In this document: piece by piece, positions 6,436 to 14,919 of the stretch | Position numbering within the stretch: the stretch's first letter is position 1 | Layout of the letters: every line of letters begins with the position of its first letter | Origin: Candidatus Peribacteria bacterium | Lineage (GTDB): Bacteria > Patescibacteriota > Gracilibacteria > Peribacterales > Peribacteraceae | Direction of reading: 5' to 3' | DNA: 39,244 nt | Assembly: GCA_028286915.1 (NCBI GenBank) | Contig: JAQBQQ010000002.1 | Location: 1-39,244, forward strand | Translations under genes and position numbers: made by a program | The notes under the pieces: generated by a model | What the model was told of the DNA's origin: nothing | Database searches by the model: none | The model's input: the letters and a program-made list of their open reading frames with translations, nothing else

Positions 6436-8688
6436 TTAATTCACAATTTTTTTACGCACCCCTGCATACCCCAGCGCCGCACCGGTTATAAGAATAAGCG
6501 ATAATCCCGGTCCTGTCTGGGCAAGTGGTTTTTGATCGATTGATACCGCCGGTTGTGTTTTAGGATTTGTACTACTGGATGACGATGACGCCGGAATGAA
6601 CGGAAGCGATACATCCGGCTCGGCTTGTATTGGAGCAGCATGGAGGATGGGTATGCTTGGCTGACACAGTGCGCTGCATGTATCGCCATTATCAGTATTT
6701 CCATCATCGCACTTTTCGTACGCATCTATTTTTTTGTTGCCGCAGGTTTTTGTAATAAGTGCTCTTACGTCCATATACGATAGCATATGTGAATGGTAAT
6801 CCGCCGAATGAAGAATAGTTACTGGAGTAGTAGGTATGGATGATGAGGATGATGTTGAAGACGATAAGGAAGACATTGCAGATGAAACGGATGAGGCAGA
6901 AGAAGTATTATTCGGCGGGTTTATAGGCTCATGTGTGTTATCAGCAATAAGCTTCGGTGCTCGGAAAATACTATTGAAGAGAAGGGCATAGTTTTGCGGC
7001 ATGTGTTTTGGAATGCCTTTTGTCATTTCTTCGTCAATTTTTTCCGGCTCCCAGGAAATAATGGACGGGTTTAATGAGGGAACATTGGCGGCAATAAGTC
7101 CCAGTTTCGGGACATCTTCGCGCAAAGTGTCTTCATTTAAGGCATAGATCTTTTTCATGTCGTCTTCATAGGCAATATGATAATAATGCTTGAAACTTTC
7201 TGTTTTTTCTAATTCATGGAATTCATCGGTTCCACGGAATGTATTGTTTGTCGAAACTATGACCATACGTGCAAATAGCCATGGACGTGTTATTGCATTC
7301 CGGAAAAACTGATCATTGTATTCCAGAATAAAATCTTCAAGTGGTAACTTTGACTGAACAATGGTGCTTTCATTCGCGTATTTGTATGTAAGTATTTTTC
7401 CGTAGTCATAATTATCGTGCATAAATGCGGCAATCTTTCTCTGGCCGGCCGGTCCTTCATCGTTATGTTGTGGAATAATGGCGTAGCCTTCAATAATCCA
7501 TGTCCTGTAAGTAAACGTACCGGCAAAGCCAATGAGAATAACTGCACAGGCCGTGCTGCACATTTTATGCAAAATAGGAACACGATTGAATATTCGCAAC
7601 AATGAACTGGCTGCCAAGGCGGGTACAATAGCGGCGAAACCTAGCCACGTAAGTGCATAGCGCACGTTATGAAAGGCGAAGAAGGGCGGCAGATTCTCTA
7701 CAAGCAAAGGAAGCCGGCCGGATACAATGGTAAGTGAAACAAAAATAACGGGGCTTAGAAGGACCAGTGCCACAAAAAAGTTTCGTACCCTGTGTTTGAA
7801 CAGCAATAGTACAGGCAGAGAACCGGCCGCCAAATATACTTCGGGTTGTCCCATCATTAAATAGCTCGCGGCAAGAATGTGCTGGAGTTGCAGTTTCCAT
7901 CCGTTGGCATGCGGTATACTGAGTTCCGATGCAGGTAGCCATTTTAATGACAGGAAACCAAGCGGACTGCCGGCATATATCCAGCCGTAGACAAAAATAA
8001 ATGCAATTCCTGCCATGCCAAACATGGCAAACAGCAATAGTAATGCTTCTGATTCACTGTATTTTTTACGCAGTGCTATCTGTTTAACAATGATAGCCAG
8101 GGAGACAATAGGCAATAGCAGAAGCCCTTCATATCGAGAGATACATGCAAGACTTATGAATGTTCCGCATAGGAAAAGTGATCCAAGATTCTGATTGTCA
8201 TACCATCGGGCCAGAAAATAGGCAGTGCCCGCGACATTTGCAATGAACAATACTTCGGTCATTGGCGTGACCGTAAAATATAACGTGTAAGGATTCAGTA
8301 GAAATACGAGTGCTGCAGCCATGCTAAGAATTTTATTTTCCGAGCAATGCAGGCATGTCCGGTAGATGAAAAGAATGCCCAATAGGTAAAATGGGAGCAG
8401 TGCCGCAAACCCGGCCAGACCGGATTCATAAAGCGGATCAATAGCCGAGAAAGGCGCCATAATAACATGCAGCAAAGGGCCCCATGTTCCAATCTGGGAG
8501 ATGCCCGGTGTCATGCCGGTTACGGTCATTCGTGCGGTAAGCAGATGCGCGAATTGATCTGTTAAATACAGAGTAAGACCCGATGAATACACATACCAGG
8601 CAACAGCACTGGAAACGCACATGCCGAGTATCATCAGAAAAAATTCTGTGAGAGTTAGCCGTTGGAATTTTTTTGTGTTTGCTTCCAT
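6436..8688 (-). CDS. Membrane glycosyltransferase with Cys-rich repeat and LPXTG-like tail
   Basis: The 750-residue protein has about ten hydrophobic helices in residues 15-400. An early TDQFAHLLTARM segment and the overall layout recall GT-C/ArnT/PMT-like mannosyltransferases, which use a polyprenyl-phosphate sugar outside the membrane. Residues 400-590 form a soluble, presumably external domain. A serine-rich linker (about 595-625) leads to CGNKKIDAYEKCDDGN...GDTCSALC (649-675), a Myxococcus-type Cys-rich repeat. After a second Ser run comes LAQTGPG (722-728), one hydrophobic helix and a VRKK end. That resembles a sortase sorting signal with A for P. Its start is 5 bp after the stop of the double GT2 gene, so the two are translationally linked. 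The substrate is unknown. Confidence 0.75.
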   Translation of the reverse strand: MEANTKKFQRLTLTEFFLMILGMCVSSAVAWYVYSSGLTLYLTDQFAHLLTARMTVTGMTPGISQIGTWGPLLHVIMAPFSAIDPLYESGLAGFAALLPFYLLGILFIYRTCLHCSENKILSMAAALVFLLNPYTLYFTVTPMTEVLFIANVAGTAYFLARWYDNQNLGSLFLCGTFISLACISRYEGLLLLPIVSLAIIVKQIALRKKYSESEALLLLFAMFGMAGIAFIFVYGWIYAGSPLGFLSLKWLPASELSIPHANGWKLQLQHILAASYLMMGQPEVYLAAGSLPVLLLFKHRVRNFFVALVLLSPVIFVSLTIVSGRLPLLVENLPPFFAFHNVRYALTWLGFAAIVPALAASSLLRIFNRVPILHKMCSTACAVILIGFAGTFTYRTWIIEGYAIIPQHNDEGPAGQRKIAAFMHDNYDYGKILTYKYANESTIVQSKLPLEDFILEYNDQFFRNAITRPWLFARMVIVSTNNTFRGTDEFHELEKTESFKHYYHIAYEDDMKKIYALNEDTLREDVPKLGLIAANVPSLNPSIISWEPEKIDEEMTKGIPKHMPQNYALLFNSIFRAPKLIADNTHEPINPPNNTSSASSVSSAMSSLSSSTSSSSSIPTTPVTILHSADYHSHMLSYMDVRALITKTCGNKKIDAYEKCDDGNTDNGDTCSALCQPSIPILHAAPIQAEPDVSLPFIPASSSSSSTNPKTQPAVSIDQKPLAQTGPGLSLILITGAALGYAGVRKKIVN

Positions 8689-8693
8689 GTGTA

Positions 8694-11060
8694 TTACTGC
8701 GTGTTTTGTGAGACACCGTTATGAGTGGTCTTGGCCCATTGTGATGGCTTGAAGAATAATCGTATCTGTCCTTTGATAGTCGCATAGCCGAGCATGATCC
8801 AGTAGAAGCACGAGATAAGACCAAATTTTACCAGATGAAACCGTTGTCGCTTGTATGCTCCAAGCATATTGAGAACTGTAAAAATAAAATTGCCTACAAC
8901 AAAAGAAGTAACGGCAAAGTAGATGGTGTATCCCGGATACATTGAACTGATGACAGTACTGCGGGTAATAATCCAGAGTATGAGCAGAACCCACTGGATC
9001 ATATTGATGACATTGAGAAATACGGTTCCGGGAACTAAAAACAGGAAGGCGATAAAATTACTCCAGCTGCCGAGTTCTTTTTTAAGCAGAAGCGGATAAC
9101 GCAGATGCACAATGCTGGTCTGGAAAAACCCCTGCATCCAGCGTGCCCGCTGCTTTGCCCAGGTGGGAATGGAATTGGTGGCCTCTTCCCAGCTGATGGA
9201 ATCCAGAACCATGCTTTTACGATACCCTTTGCGGAACAAGCGGATCCCAATGTCGCAATCCTCGGTTACGTTGTACGGGTCCCAGCCTTTCACATCGGTT
9301 ATGGCAGAATGCAAAAAGTATGTACTGTGGCCCGAAAGTGGCAGGGGAACTTCCATGGACACAATTCCCGGGAAAAACATGTCATAAAAGAATGAAAATT
9401 CAATATTAAACAATTTGGTTATCCAGTTATACTCGGCGTTGTAGTGGTCCAGGCGGACATGCAGGTATGTCACATCGGGATATTTTTTAAAGGCCAGTGC
9501 CGCTTTTTTTATTTGGTTCCTGTCCGGCAGAATATCGGCATCGTAAATGACAATGACGTCTCCGGTTGCTTTGCGGAGAGCAACGTTCAAAGCTTTGGGT
9601 TTTGTTTTCGGTTGCAGGTCCGGCAGAACGAGCAGCTCAAAGTTAGGCGGTAACTGCGTATTCCTATATGCCTGAATGGTTTCCGTATCATCCGGTTCCA
9701 GAATAATAATAATTTGTAATTTTTCCGGCGGATACTCCATTTCCTTCAATCGCGTGGTAATTTGCGGAATAATTTCCGCCTCTTTGTACAGTGGTACAAA
9801 AGCCGTGACTGTCGGCAGGCTGTCGTTTGCTGCCGCATCGAGTTCCTCCCGGGTAAACACAATGCATGGATATTTTTTTGATCTTCGTACCATTTGTACC
9901 TTAAAGATAATAATGGATACATATAGTACCGATATAAAGGTCATAATAAGCGCCAGCGGCGACAGCCCCAGAAGATCGCTTGTTATCCAGCAGAAGAGCG
10001 ATAACAGAATGCCCCCGGTTACTACCAGAGAAACAGTTTCCGGTGTAAACGATTTTTTGGCGCTTTCGGCGTTCGACATGTACAGATAGTCGGCAACATT
10101 GGTAAACCCTTTGGATAAATATTCCAGCGGACCGGGCGGGAACAGAAAGGGGAAGAAGAAATGCAGAATTGCGTTTTTCTTAAGAAGAAAACCTTCTCGT
10201 ACTGCTACGCCGTAATCATGAAGAGAAATATTCTCATGTACTTTTTTTTGCTGGCCGGGATCCACTTCATGGTATGTAACTTTAAATCCCGAGTGACGTG
10301 CATGATTAATCAGTCGTACATCAAAGTTCCAGGAAGTCTTCATGGCAAATGAGTCGAGCAATTCACGTTTCATGATTTTTAACCCCGGCTGTATGTCTTC
10401 ATTCACGGGCATAAAAATATGACCCAAGGATATATTATACAGCTTCCTGATGATTGACTGATACCAGGGAAAGCGACTGAAAGTATCTTTGGCTATAATC
10501 AGATCATAAGGATCCAGCTTCTGCAGCATGGGAACAAGCGCTTCCGGTTCATAGGGCATGTTGGGGTCCAGTATTGCGATGATACTGCCTATGGCATTGT
10601 TTATGCCTTCCTGGATGGAGAATGATTTCCCATGGAAGCCCTCTTTTTCAAAAATACGAATGGGATACGTTGCATAGAGAGACCGGATAAATTCCAGCGT
10701 GCCGTCATTGGAACGATCATCAATAATAATAATTTCATAACTGCGTGACAGACTTTGTAAAACAGATACAAGACGATCCAATAGTATGGGCAATGTTTCT
10801 TTTTGTCTGAACGTGGGAATAATAATACTGATTCTGTCCTTACCGGCTTCGGCAACTCTCCCCAGGTAATTTTGGAGACTGATATTTTCATGGTCCGGAT
10901 CACTATCCAGGAATTCTTCCAAGAATGTACGTGGCTCGTTGGCAGCGGCAGTCATAAACGGTTCCTGTATGGTTGCCGCAGTAACTTCGGGCGAACCGGG
11001 ACCGGCATTCGCTGTGGGTACAGGGACAAGGGCCGTTGGCAATGGCAGTGGATCAGACAT
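8694..11060 (-). CDS. Bifunctional membrane GT2 glycosyltransferase (DPM1-like + cellulose-synthase-like)
   Basis: The 788-residue product joins two family-2 glycosyltransferases. After a Pro/Ala-rich start, residues 76-310 form a DPM1/polyprenyl-phosphate sugar transferase-like domain (SIIIPTFRQKETL, IIIDDRSNDG). Two helices span 340-390. Residues 415-645 form a processive-type GT2 with DAD (507-509), TEDCD (599-603) and QRARW (637-641), the catalytic D,D,D,QxxRW set of cellulose and hyaluronan synthases. Three or four further helices follow. It could make a polyprenyl-linked sugar and an extracellular polymer, or glycosylate lipid. It is the first gene of an operon with the membrane glycosyltransferase at 6436 and has a near-consensus promoter at 11166-11194. 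Confidence 0.85.
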   Translation of the reverse strand: MSDPLPLPTALVPVPTANAGPGSPEVTAATIQEPFMTAAANEPRTFLEEFLDSDPDHENISLQNYLGRVAEAGKDRISIIIPTFRQKETLPILLDRLVSVLQSLSRSYEIIIIDDRSNDGTLEFIRSLYATYPIRIFEKEGFHGKSFSIQEGINNAIGSIIAILDPNMPYEPEALVPMLQKLDPYDLIIAKDTFSRFPWYQSIIRKLYNISLGHIFMPVNEDIQPGLKIMKRELLDSFAMKTSWNFDVRLINHARHSGFKVTYHEVDPGQQKKVHENISLHDYGVAVREGFLLKKNAILHFFFPFLFPPGPLEYLSKGFTNVADYLYMSNAESAKKSFTPETVSLVVTGGILLSLFCWITSDLLGLSPLALIMTFISVLYVSIIIFKVQMVRRSKKYPCIVFTREELDAAANDSLPTVTAFVPLYKEAEIIPQITTRLKEMEYPPEKLQIIIILEPDDTETIQAYRNTQLPPNFELLVLPDLQPKTKPKALNVALRKATGDVIVIYDADILPDRNQIKKAALAFKKYPDVTYLHVRLDHYNAEYNWITKLFNIEFSFFYDMFFPGIVSMEVPLPLSGHSTYFLHSAITDVKGWDPYNVTEDCDIGIRLFRKGYRKSMVLDSISWEEATNSIPTWAKQRARWMQGFFQTSIVHLRYPLLLKKELGSWSNFIAFLFLVPGTVFLNVINMIQWVLLILWIITRSTVISSMYPGYTIYFAVTSFVVGNFIFTVLNMLGAYKRQRFHLVKFGLISCFYWIMLGYATIKGQIRLFFKPSQWAKTTHNGVSQNTQ

Positions 11061-11165
11061 GGAAAGAGTTCAAAAGCAGGGGACAGGCCGGAATTTTTAC
11101 CGGTGTTGCCATAAAGGCACAGGAGTACATTTAGAGGTAGGTTTTGTGTGTAAAAGTATCTCTTG

Positions 11166-11194
11166 ATTATAGCGTAAATTGTCATTTCTATCAA
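11166..11194 (-). promoter_or_regulatory. Near-consensus promoter for the glycosyltransferase operon
   Basis: On the minus strand TTGATA (11194-11189), 17 bp, then TATAAT (11171-11166). A start near 11159 gives a leader of about 100 nt before ATG 11060. The leader holds no recognised riboswitch. Confidence 0.75.
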
Positions 11195-11258
11195 TAATAA
11201 ATGAGTCTTTCGCTAAAATGATAGTTCATACCGTGTAACGCATCCTGCGTGTCGAATG

Positions 11259-11294
11259 TATAATATGGTTATATGTATAATTTTATGTTATAAT
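11259..11294 (+). promoter_or_regulatory. Three tandem TATAAT boxes, last one leaderless
   Basis: TATAAT occurs at 11259, 11276 and 11289. The last is an extended -10 (TGTTATAAT) and ends 6 bp before ATG 11301, so the predicted transcript starts on the start codon. The upstream boxes could give alternative, leadered transcripts. Confidence 0.65.
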
Positions 11295-11300
11295 ACTATA

Positions 11301-12143
11301 ATGACTGTTTCACCACTCTATTCCATTGTTCTCCCCTGTCACCACTGTGCGCAGTTGTGCAGGCAGGTTGTGGAAGGTCTGTTGCAGGATTTTACGCAAA
11401 ATACCTGTGAGATTATTATTGTAAGCGATGATAATTCGGAGGCTGATACAAAGATACTCCATGCCTTGTGTGCTGCTCATCCAAACGTGAAAGCTTTGCT
11501 TTTTGACACGCGCTTGGGAAAAGGATGCGCTGTCCAGCGTGGATTGTATGCTGCACACGGAAAATTTGTCGCGTATCTGGATGGCGATATGGCAATCAGC
11601 CCCAGGCATGTAAAAGATTTTTTCAGCATTCTGGAATCGGACGCCGGCGTGGATATTGTTATTGGGAACCGGACAAGCTACGAAACGCATGCGATTCGGA
11701 AGCTGACATCAAGAATATACAGGTTATTAAATATGATCCTGTTCCGGTTGCCTGTCCGTGATACGCAGGCAGGTATAAAAGCATTTACAGCCGATGCCGC
11801 CAAAAATATTTTCAATGAATTAACCGTGTACGGTTACGCATTTGATATTGAGGTATTAGTTTTGGCAGTACGCAAGCATTTGAATATTCGCGAGTTTTCA
11901 GTGCAGCAGACTGCAAAACCTCACAGCAGCATGACGCTTGGGTCTGTATTTCGTATGGTTGATGATACGCTCCGTATTTATCAGTTGGAATGGATGTCCG
12001 ACATCTGGCCGCTTACGTTGCTGTCACTGCGTCATCTCTTCTTGCTTCCGGCGAGCTGGCTCGGAAGAGGAATATTCTGGTGTGTGCAGGTTGTATTTCC
12101 GGCTGAGTATCAGCGAAGCAAAAAAGCAGATCCTGCAAAATAA
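11301..12143 (+). CDS. DPM1-like GT2 glycosyltransferase
   Basis: The 280-residue protein starts MTVSPLYSIVLPCHHCAQ and has the GT2 landmarks EIIIVSDDNSEADT, RLGKGCAVQRGL and AYLDGDMAIS (DGD, metal and nucleotide-sugar binding), then IVIGNR and RDTQAGIKAF. This order is that of dolichol- or undecaprenyl-phosphate mannose/glucose synthases. A single amphipathic or weakly hydrophobic segment near the C-terminus (LLSLRHLFLLPASWLG) may attach it to the membrane. It would supply lipid-linked sugar for GT-C enzymes such as the 6436-8688 protein, with which it is divergently arranged. ATG 11301 is chosen over 11256 because an extended -10 ends 6 bp upstream of it. A bidirectional-looking terminator follows at 12170. 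Confidence 0.85.
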   Translation: MTVSPLYSIVLPCHHCAQLCRQVVEGLLQDFTQNTCEIIIVSDDNSEADTKILHALCAAHPNVKALLFDTRLGKGCAVQRGLYAAHGKFVAYLDGDMAISPRHVKDFFSILESDAGVDIVIGNRTSYETHAIRKLTSRIYRLLNMILFRLPVRDTQAGIKAFTADAAKNIFNELTVYGYAFDIEVLVLAVRKHLNIREFSVQQTAKPHSSMTLGSVFRMVDDTLRIYQLEWMSDIWPLTLLSLRHLFLLPASWLGRGIFWCVQVVFPAEYQRSKKADPAK

Positions 12144-12169
12144 TTTTTCTCCAATGCGAAGGTTACAAT

Positions 12170-12204
12170 AAAAATGTCATCCTCGGCCGTGCCTAAGGAT
12201 GACA
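12170..12204 (-). terminator. Terminator, mainly minus strand
   Basis: TGTCATCCT and AGGATGACA form a 9-bp stem. On the minus strand it is followed by TTTTTATTG, giving a terminator for the 12236 gene. On the plus strand CTCTTT follows, so it may also stop the 11301 transcript. Confidence 0.75.
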
Positions 12205-12235
12205 CTCTTTAAGAATCATTGAATGTATTGATCTA

Positions 12236-12517
12236 TTATTCCTGCTTTTCTTTTTTCTTGTGATCAATGTATTGATCTTCATATTTCTGCCACCAGAAAG
12301 AGTCGCTCCCGGCCATAAAGTGAAACACTGCGCGGCACAGGAGAAGTGCGGCGTAAAAGAGAACGATGACAACCAGAATGCCGACGTACGGCCAGATATC
12401 GGATAACACCTGAATCCGGCCGCTGCCGGCAACCAGAAAAAATCCAAGCAGACCGACAGCCGCAATCAATGCCTCGCCGAAGATAGTATGACCGGACGCA
12501 GATGAACGCTGACACAT
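12236..12517 (-). CDS. Small two-helix membrane protein, unknown
   Basis: The 93-residue product starts MCQRSSASGHTIFGEAL and has two hydrophobic segments (about 14-31 and 43-63). They are followed by HFMAGSDSFWWQKY and a strongly charged tail ending KKKEKQE. I do not recognise a family. The terminator at 12170-12204 lies just behind its stop, which supports it as a real unit on this strand. No Shine-Dalgarno precedes ATG 12517, and I see only an AT-rich stretch (about 12530-12545) upstream. An alternative ATG within the same frame would not change the two-helix picture. Confidence 0.6.
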   Translation of the reverse strand: MCQRSSASGHTIFGEALIAAVGLLGFFLVAGSGRIQVLSDIWPYVGILVVIVLFYAALLLCRAVFHFMAGSDSFWWQKYEDQYIDHKKKEKQE

Positions 12518-12822
12518 ACGAGTGGAGAGAAAAAAATAAAAATACTGAACACCCGGCAGTATGCCATACCGGCTGCCTGCATACGAATGTCAGATATTTT
12601 TGAGTCCCAGCTTATTCATCTTCTGCTTTGATGCAGCGATGCTTACGCATGGGACAATGTAGCGTAAAAAACGAATACATTTTTTGATCAAGTCAGATAT
12701 TGAATCAGATAGTTATTATACTTTAATTGCTATTGTAAGCATCTATATGGCATTTTATCCAAATATTGCTAATTAACAATAAATAGTGTATAATACTATA
12801 CATATTCATACACACATTCACT
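12518..12822. other. Divergent intergenic region
   Basis: These 305 bp separate two small membrane-protein genes. Distal arms GTCCCA (12604) and TGGGAC (12650) could close a 50-nt stem-loop. The promoter of the 12823 gene lies at 12766-12794. I see no coding signal. Confidence 0.45.
12766..12794 (+). promoter_or_regulatory. Promoter of the 12823 gene
   Basis: TTGCTA (12766-12771), 17 bp, then TATAAT (12789-12794) directly preceded by TG. The predicted start near 12801 leaves a leader of about 22 nt without a Shine-Dalgarno. Confidence 0.7.
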
Positions 12823-13110
12823 ATGCCATTCTCTGCCTGGGTCTCGTATATCAGACATGATCGTTCATCTGCCATTGTGGTGGCAGTGCTTCTGCTCATG
12901 TGCGCATTTGTTATTTTTGAGCAGGTTACCGGTATGCCGGCATCCCTGCGTGGTACGGTAACATATGGCGGTTTGCATTCTATTGCAGGCAGTGAGCCGC
13001 ATCTTATAAAGAAGTCGCTTTCCGGTTCGCTGAAGAAAGCGGAGACCAAAATAAAAGTTCATTCGCCGGCTGCGCGTATGCGTCTTCGTTTGTCGAATCG
13101 TCAGCATTAA
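12823..13110 (+). CDS. Small single-pass membrane protein, unknown
   Basis: The 95-residue product starts MPFSAWVSYIRHDRSSAIVV. One hydrophobic helix spans about residues 17-34 (IVVAVLLLMCAFVIF), and a basic hydrophilic tail with many Lys and Arg ends RMRLRLSNRQH. The topology is probably N-in with an exported tail, or a signal anchor. It has its own promoter (12766-12794) and a perfect terminator (13171-13191), so it is an independent gene. No family is recognised. The basic exported tail could contact the cell wall or nucleic acid; this is only a suggestion. Confidence 0.6.
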   Translation: MPFSAWVSYIRHDRSSAIVVAVLLLMCAFVIFEQVTGMPASLRGTVTYGGLHSIAGSEPHLIKKSLSGSLKKAETKIKVHSPAARMRLRLSNRQH

Positions 13111-13170
13111 ATCAGTCGTACTTACCGGCGACATACGAAAAACAGACAGAATCCTAGGTGAGCTTTCATA

Positions 13171-13191
13171 GCCGGCAATTGCCGGCTTTTT
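13171..13191 (+). terminator. Palindromic rho-independent terminator
   Basis: GCCGGCAATTGCCGGC is self-complementary and is followed by TTTTTC. It ends the 12823 unit and lies 30 bp before the YdjC start. Confidence 0.8.
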
Positions 13192-13220
13192 CTATGGCAT
13201 ACTTGGTCTACACTGTCCGC

Positions 13221-14057
13221 ATGCGTCGCCTTCTTATTACGGCTGATGACCTGGGCGTGAACGCACAGCGTTCCCACGGTATTTTCCAGTGCATGGAGTT
13301 TGGCATTGTGACCGGCAGCGGCCTTGTGCCCAATGGGGCCGATGCCGATGCGGCGGCCAGGCATGCCCGCGAACGAAAAGTGACAGCCGGTCTGCATATA
13401 AATTTGACGGATGAATATCCGCTTACCGCGCAGGATGATGTGGCAACGCTTTTGGAAATGAATGGAATGTTTATGGGAAAAGATCGGTTTCTAAAAGCTT
13501 TGAAAGCGGGGGATATCCGGATGGAACATCTGGAGCGGGAGATACGGGCGCAGGTGGAATGGTGTTTTGACTCCTATGGTTCGCCGTCGCATATCAGCAG
13601 TCATCATCATGTTCACATACAGCCGCAGATTGCGGAAATAATTATGCCTCTTATGGAACGATACGGAATCCGGTTTGTAAGAACGCCGCATGAAGAACCG
13701 CTGCCGCCATTCGGGTTTGATATTCCGGCGGAGCAGTTGCAGGCGGCAGTGGTGCTGGGACGGGAAGCGGTACCGGCAAAAGAAATGTATGAAGCAAACG
13801 GCTTTCAGTCCACGGATCACTTCCGCGGCCTGTCGCTTCTGGGGAATGCATCGCTTAAAAATCTGCGTCACATTCTGGGCAAATTACCCGAAGGCACGAC
13901 AGAACTTATGGTGCACCCCGGCAGTAATGTTACCTATGGCACGCCGTTCGACCTGGACCCGCAGCGCCAGACCGAATTCCGTATGCTGATGGATGATTCC
14001 ATTCCGGCATTGCTGGGGGAGAAGAAAATTGAATTGTGCGGGTGGGGGGATTTGTAG
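13221..14057 (+). CDS. YdjC/ChbG-family carbohydrate deacetylase
   Basis: The 278-residue protein begins MRRLLITADDLGVN, the metal-binding aspartate pair of the family (D9, D10). It continues with GLHINLT (H59) and SSHHHVH (histidines 128-130 and 132), the other metal and catalytic site. YdjC-fold enzymes remove acetyl groups from N-acetylated sugars such as chitooligosaccharides. MVHPGSN near residue 232 is also typical. I chose ATG 13221 because the protein then starts at the family's first beta strand and a TACACT -10-like box ends 6 bp before it. The upstream in-frame start at 13158 lies inside a terminator region. The deacetylase fits the envelope-polysaccharide genes upstream. Confidence 0.85.
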   Translation: MRRLLITADDLGVNAQRSHGIFQCMEFGIVTGSGLVPNGADADAAARHARERKVTAGLHINLTDEYPLTAQDDVATLLEMNGMFMGKDRFLKALKAGDIRMEHLEREIRAQVEWCFDSYGSPSHISSHHHVHIQPQIAEIIMPLMERYGIRFVRTPHEEPLPPFGFDIPAEQLQAAVVLGREAVPAKEMYEANGFQSTDHFRGLSLLGNASLKNLRHILGKLPEGTTELMVHPGSNVTYGTPFDLDPQRQTEFRMLMDDSIPALLGEKKIELCGWGDL

Positions 14058-14139
14058 AAGGGCAAAAAAAGTGAGGAGGGGCAGAAAAGGCAGAAAGGTT
14101 CAGTGTATAAGAGTGTGTTTAAAAAAGATTAAAAGTAGC

Positions 14140-14200
14140 AAATTTGTCACCCTGAGCCGGGCCCAAAGAGCTCCCCTCAAGAACGAAGGGCGACAAATTT
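14140..14200. repeat. Imperfect inverted repeat, 14-bp arms
   Basis: AAATTTGTCACCCT and AGGGCGACAAATTT pair with one mismatch around a 33-nt GC-rich loop. No T-run follows. It may be a palindromic intergenic repeat unit; only one copy is seen in this window. Confidence 0.55.
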
Positions 14201-14257
14201 GTGATCCTTATGTTTTGATAAATGAATGTATATTGAGATTTTTAAATACGCTCTAAG

Positions 14258-14282
14258 AAAAAGGCCACCCCACGGGGTGGCC
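14258..14282 (-). terminator. Strong GC-rich terminator of the 14317 gene
   Basis: GGCCACCCC and GGGGTGGCC form a 9-bp stem with a two-base loop. On the minus strand it is followed by TTTTTC, 34 bp beyond the stop of the 147-residue gene. Confidence 0.85.
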
Positions 14283-14316
14283 AATCCAGCACGTCGTGCG
14301 CTGAGAGGTCGGATGG

Positions 14317-14760
14317 CTACTTGTCATTCACAGTATTCAGAGCGTTCATCCAGGCCCGCTGAGCTGCGTCTTTGGACAAGAAATCCGATTTGAGATCGGC
14401 GATGCGATCGGTCCAGTACTGGGGCAGCTCCGCATAGATGTAGTCATTTACACCCCAGAGATGGATGGGGTCGAGAGCCAGCTTGCCCAGTTTCTCGTCA
14501 TCCAGCGGGGTAAGACCGTCGTCATACGTGCCATCGCAGAGTCTGTCGACGCTGTTATCGTCACGAGCCATGGTCGTAATGTATGACCTGTGGGTTTCGA
14601 GGTGTCTCATATATCCCTTCAGCTGATCCCGGTCCACCAGTGCCAGCTCCAGGCCGGTGATGAGCTCGGCCCGATCTTCGGCCGACATCCGGATGGTGCC
14701 GGTGATCTTGTGCGTGTTGACCAGCCGGTCGACAGCCGCGAGAAACGTGGGGTCCAGCAT
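14317..14760 (-). CDS. Unknown 147-residue soluble protein, GC-rich codons
   Basis: The product starts MLDPTFLAAVDRLVNTHKI, is soluble, rich in Asp/Leu and mostly helical by eye, and ends ALNTVNDK. No family is recognised. The gene is a complete cassette: promoter TTGACT-16-TAGACT (14829-14856), a leader hairpin, a real Shine-Dalgarno AGGAG 8 bp before ATG 14760, and a strong terminator. Its codons end mostly in C or G (for example CTG, GTC, ACC, ATC), unlike most neighbours. The Shine-Dalgarno also contrasts with neighbouring genes that lack one. Horizontal acquisition or high expression are both possible. Confidence 0.7.
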   Translation of the reverse strand: MLDPTFLAAVDRLVNTHKITGTIRMSAEDRAELITGLELALVDRDQLKGYMRHLETHRSYITTMARDDNSVDRLCDGTYDDGLTPLDDEKLGKLALDPIHLWGVNDYIYAELPQYWTDRIADLKSDFLSKDAAQRAWMNALNTVNDK

Positions 14761-14768
14761 CGGAAATG

Positions 14769-14856
14769 CTCCTGTGATGGTGAAAGAGCGTTGTGGCTCT
14801 TTCGTGTTGAGGAAGAGGCACTTGACTAAGTCTAATTAGTATTGTTAATAAGTCAA
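14769..14856 (-). promoter_or_regulatory. Promoter, leader hairpin and Shine-Dalgarno of the 14317 gene
   Basis: On the minus strand TTGACT (14856-14851), 16 bp, then TAGACT (14834-14829). A predicted leader of about 60 nt contains a perfect 8-bp hairpin (GAAAGAGC/GCTCTTTC, 14782-14803) just upstream of AGGAG (14773-14769). The hairpin could protect or control the transcript. Confidence 0.6.
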
Positions 14857-14919
14857 TATAAAAGATTTGTTTGTCTACAACTGATTGACTCCTGCATCTT
14901 ATGGATCAATCATACCTGT

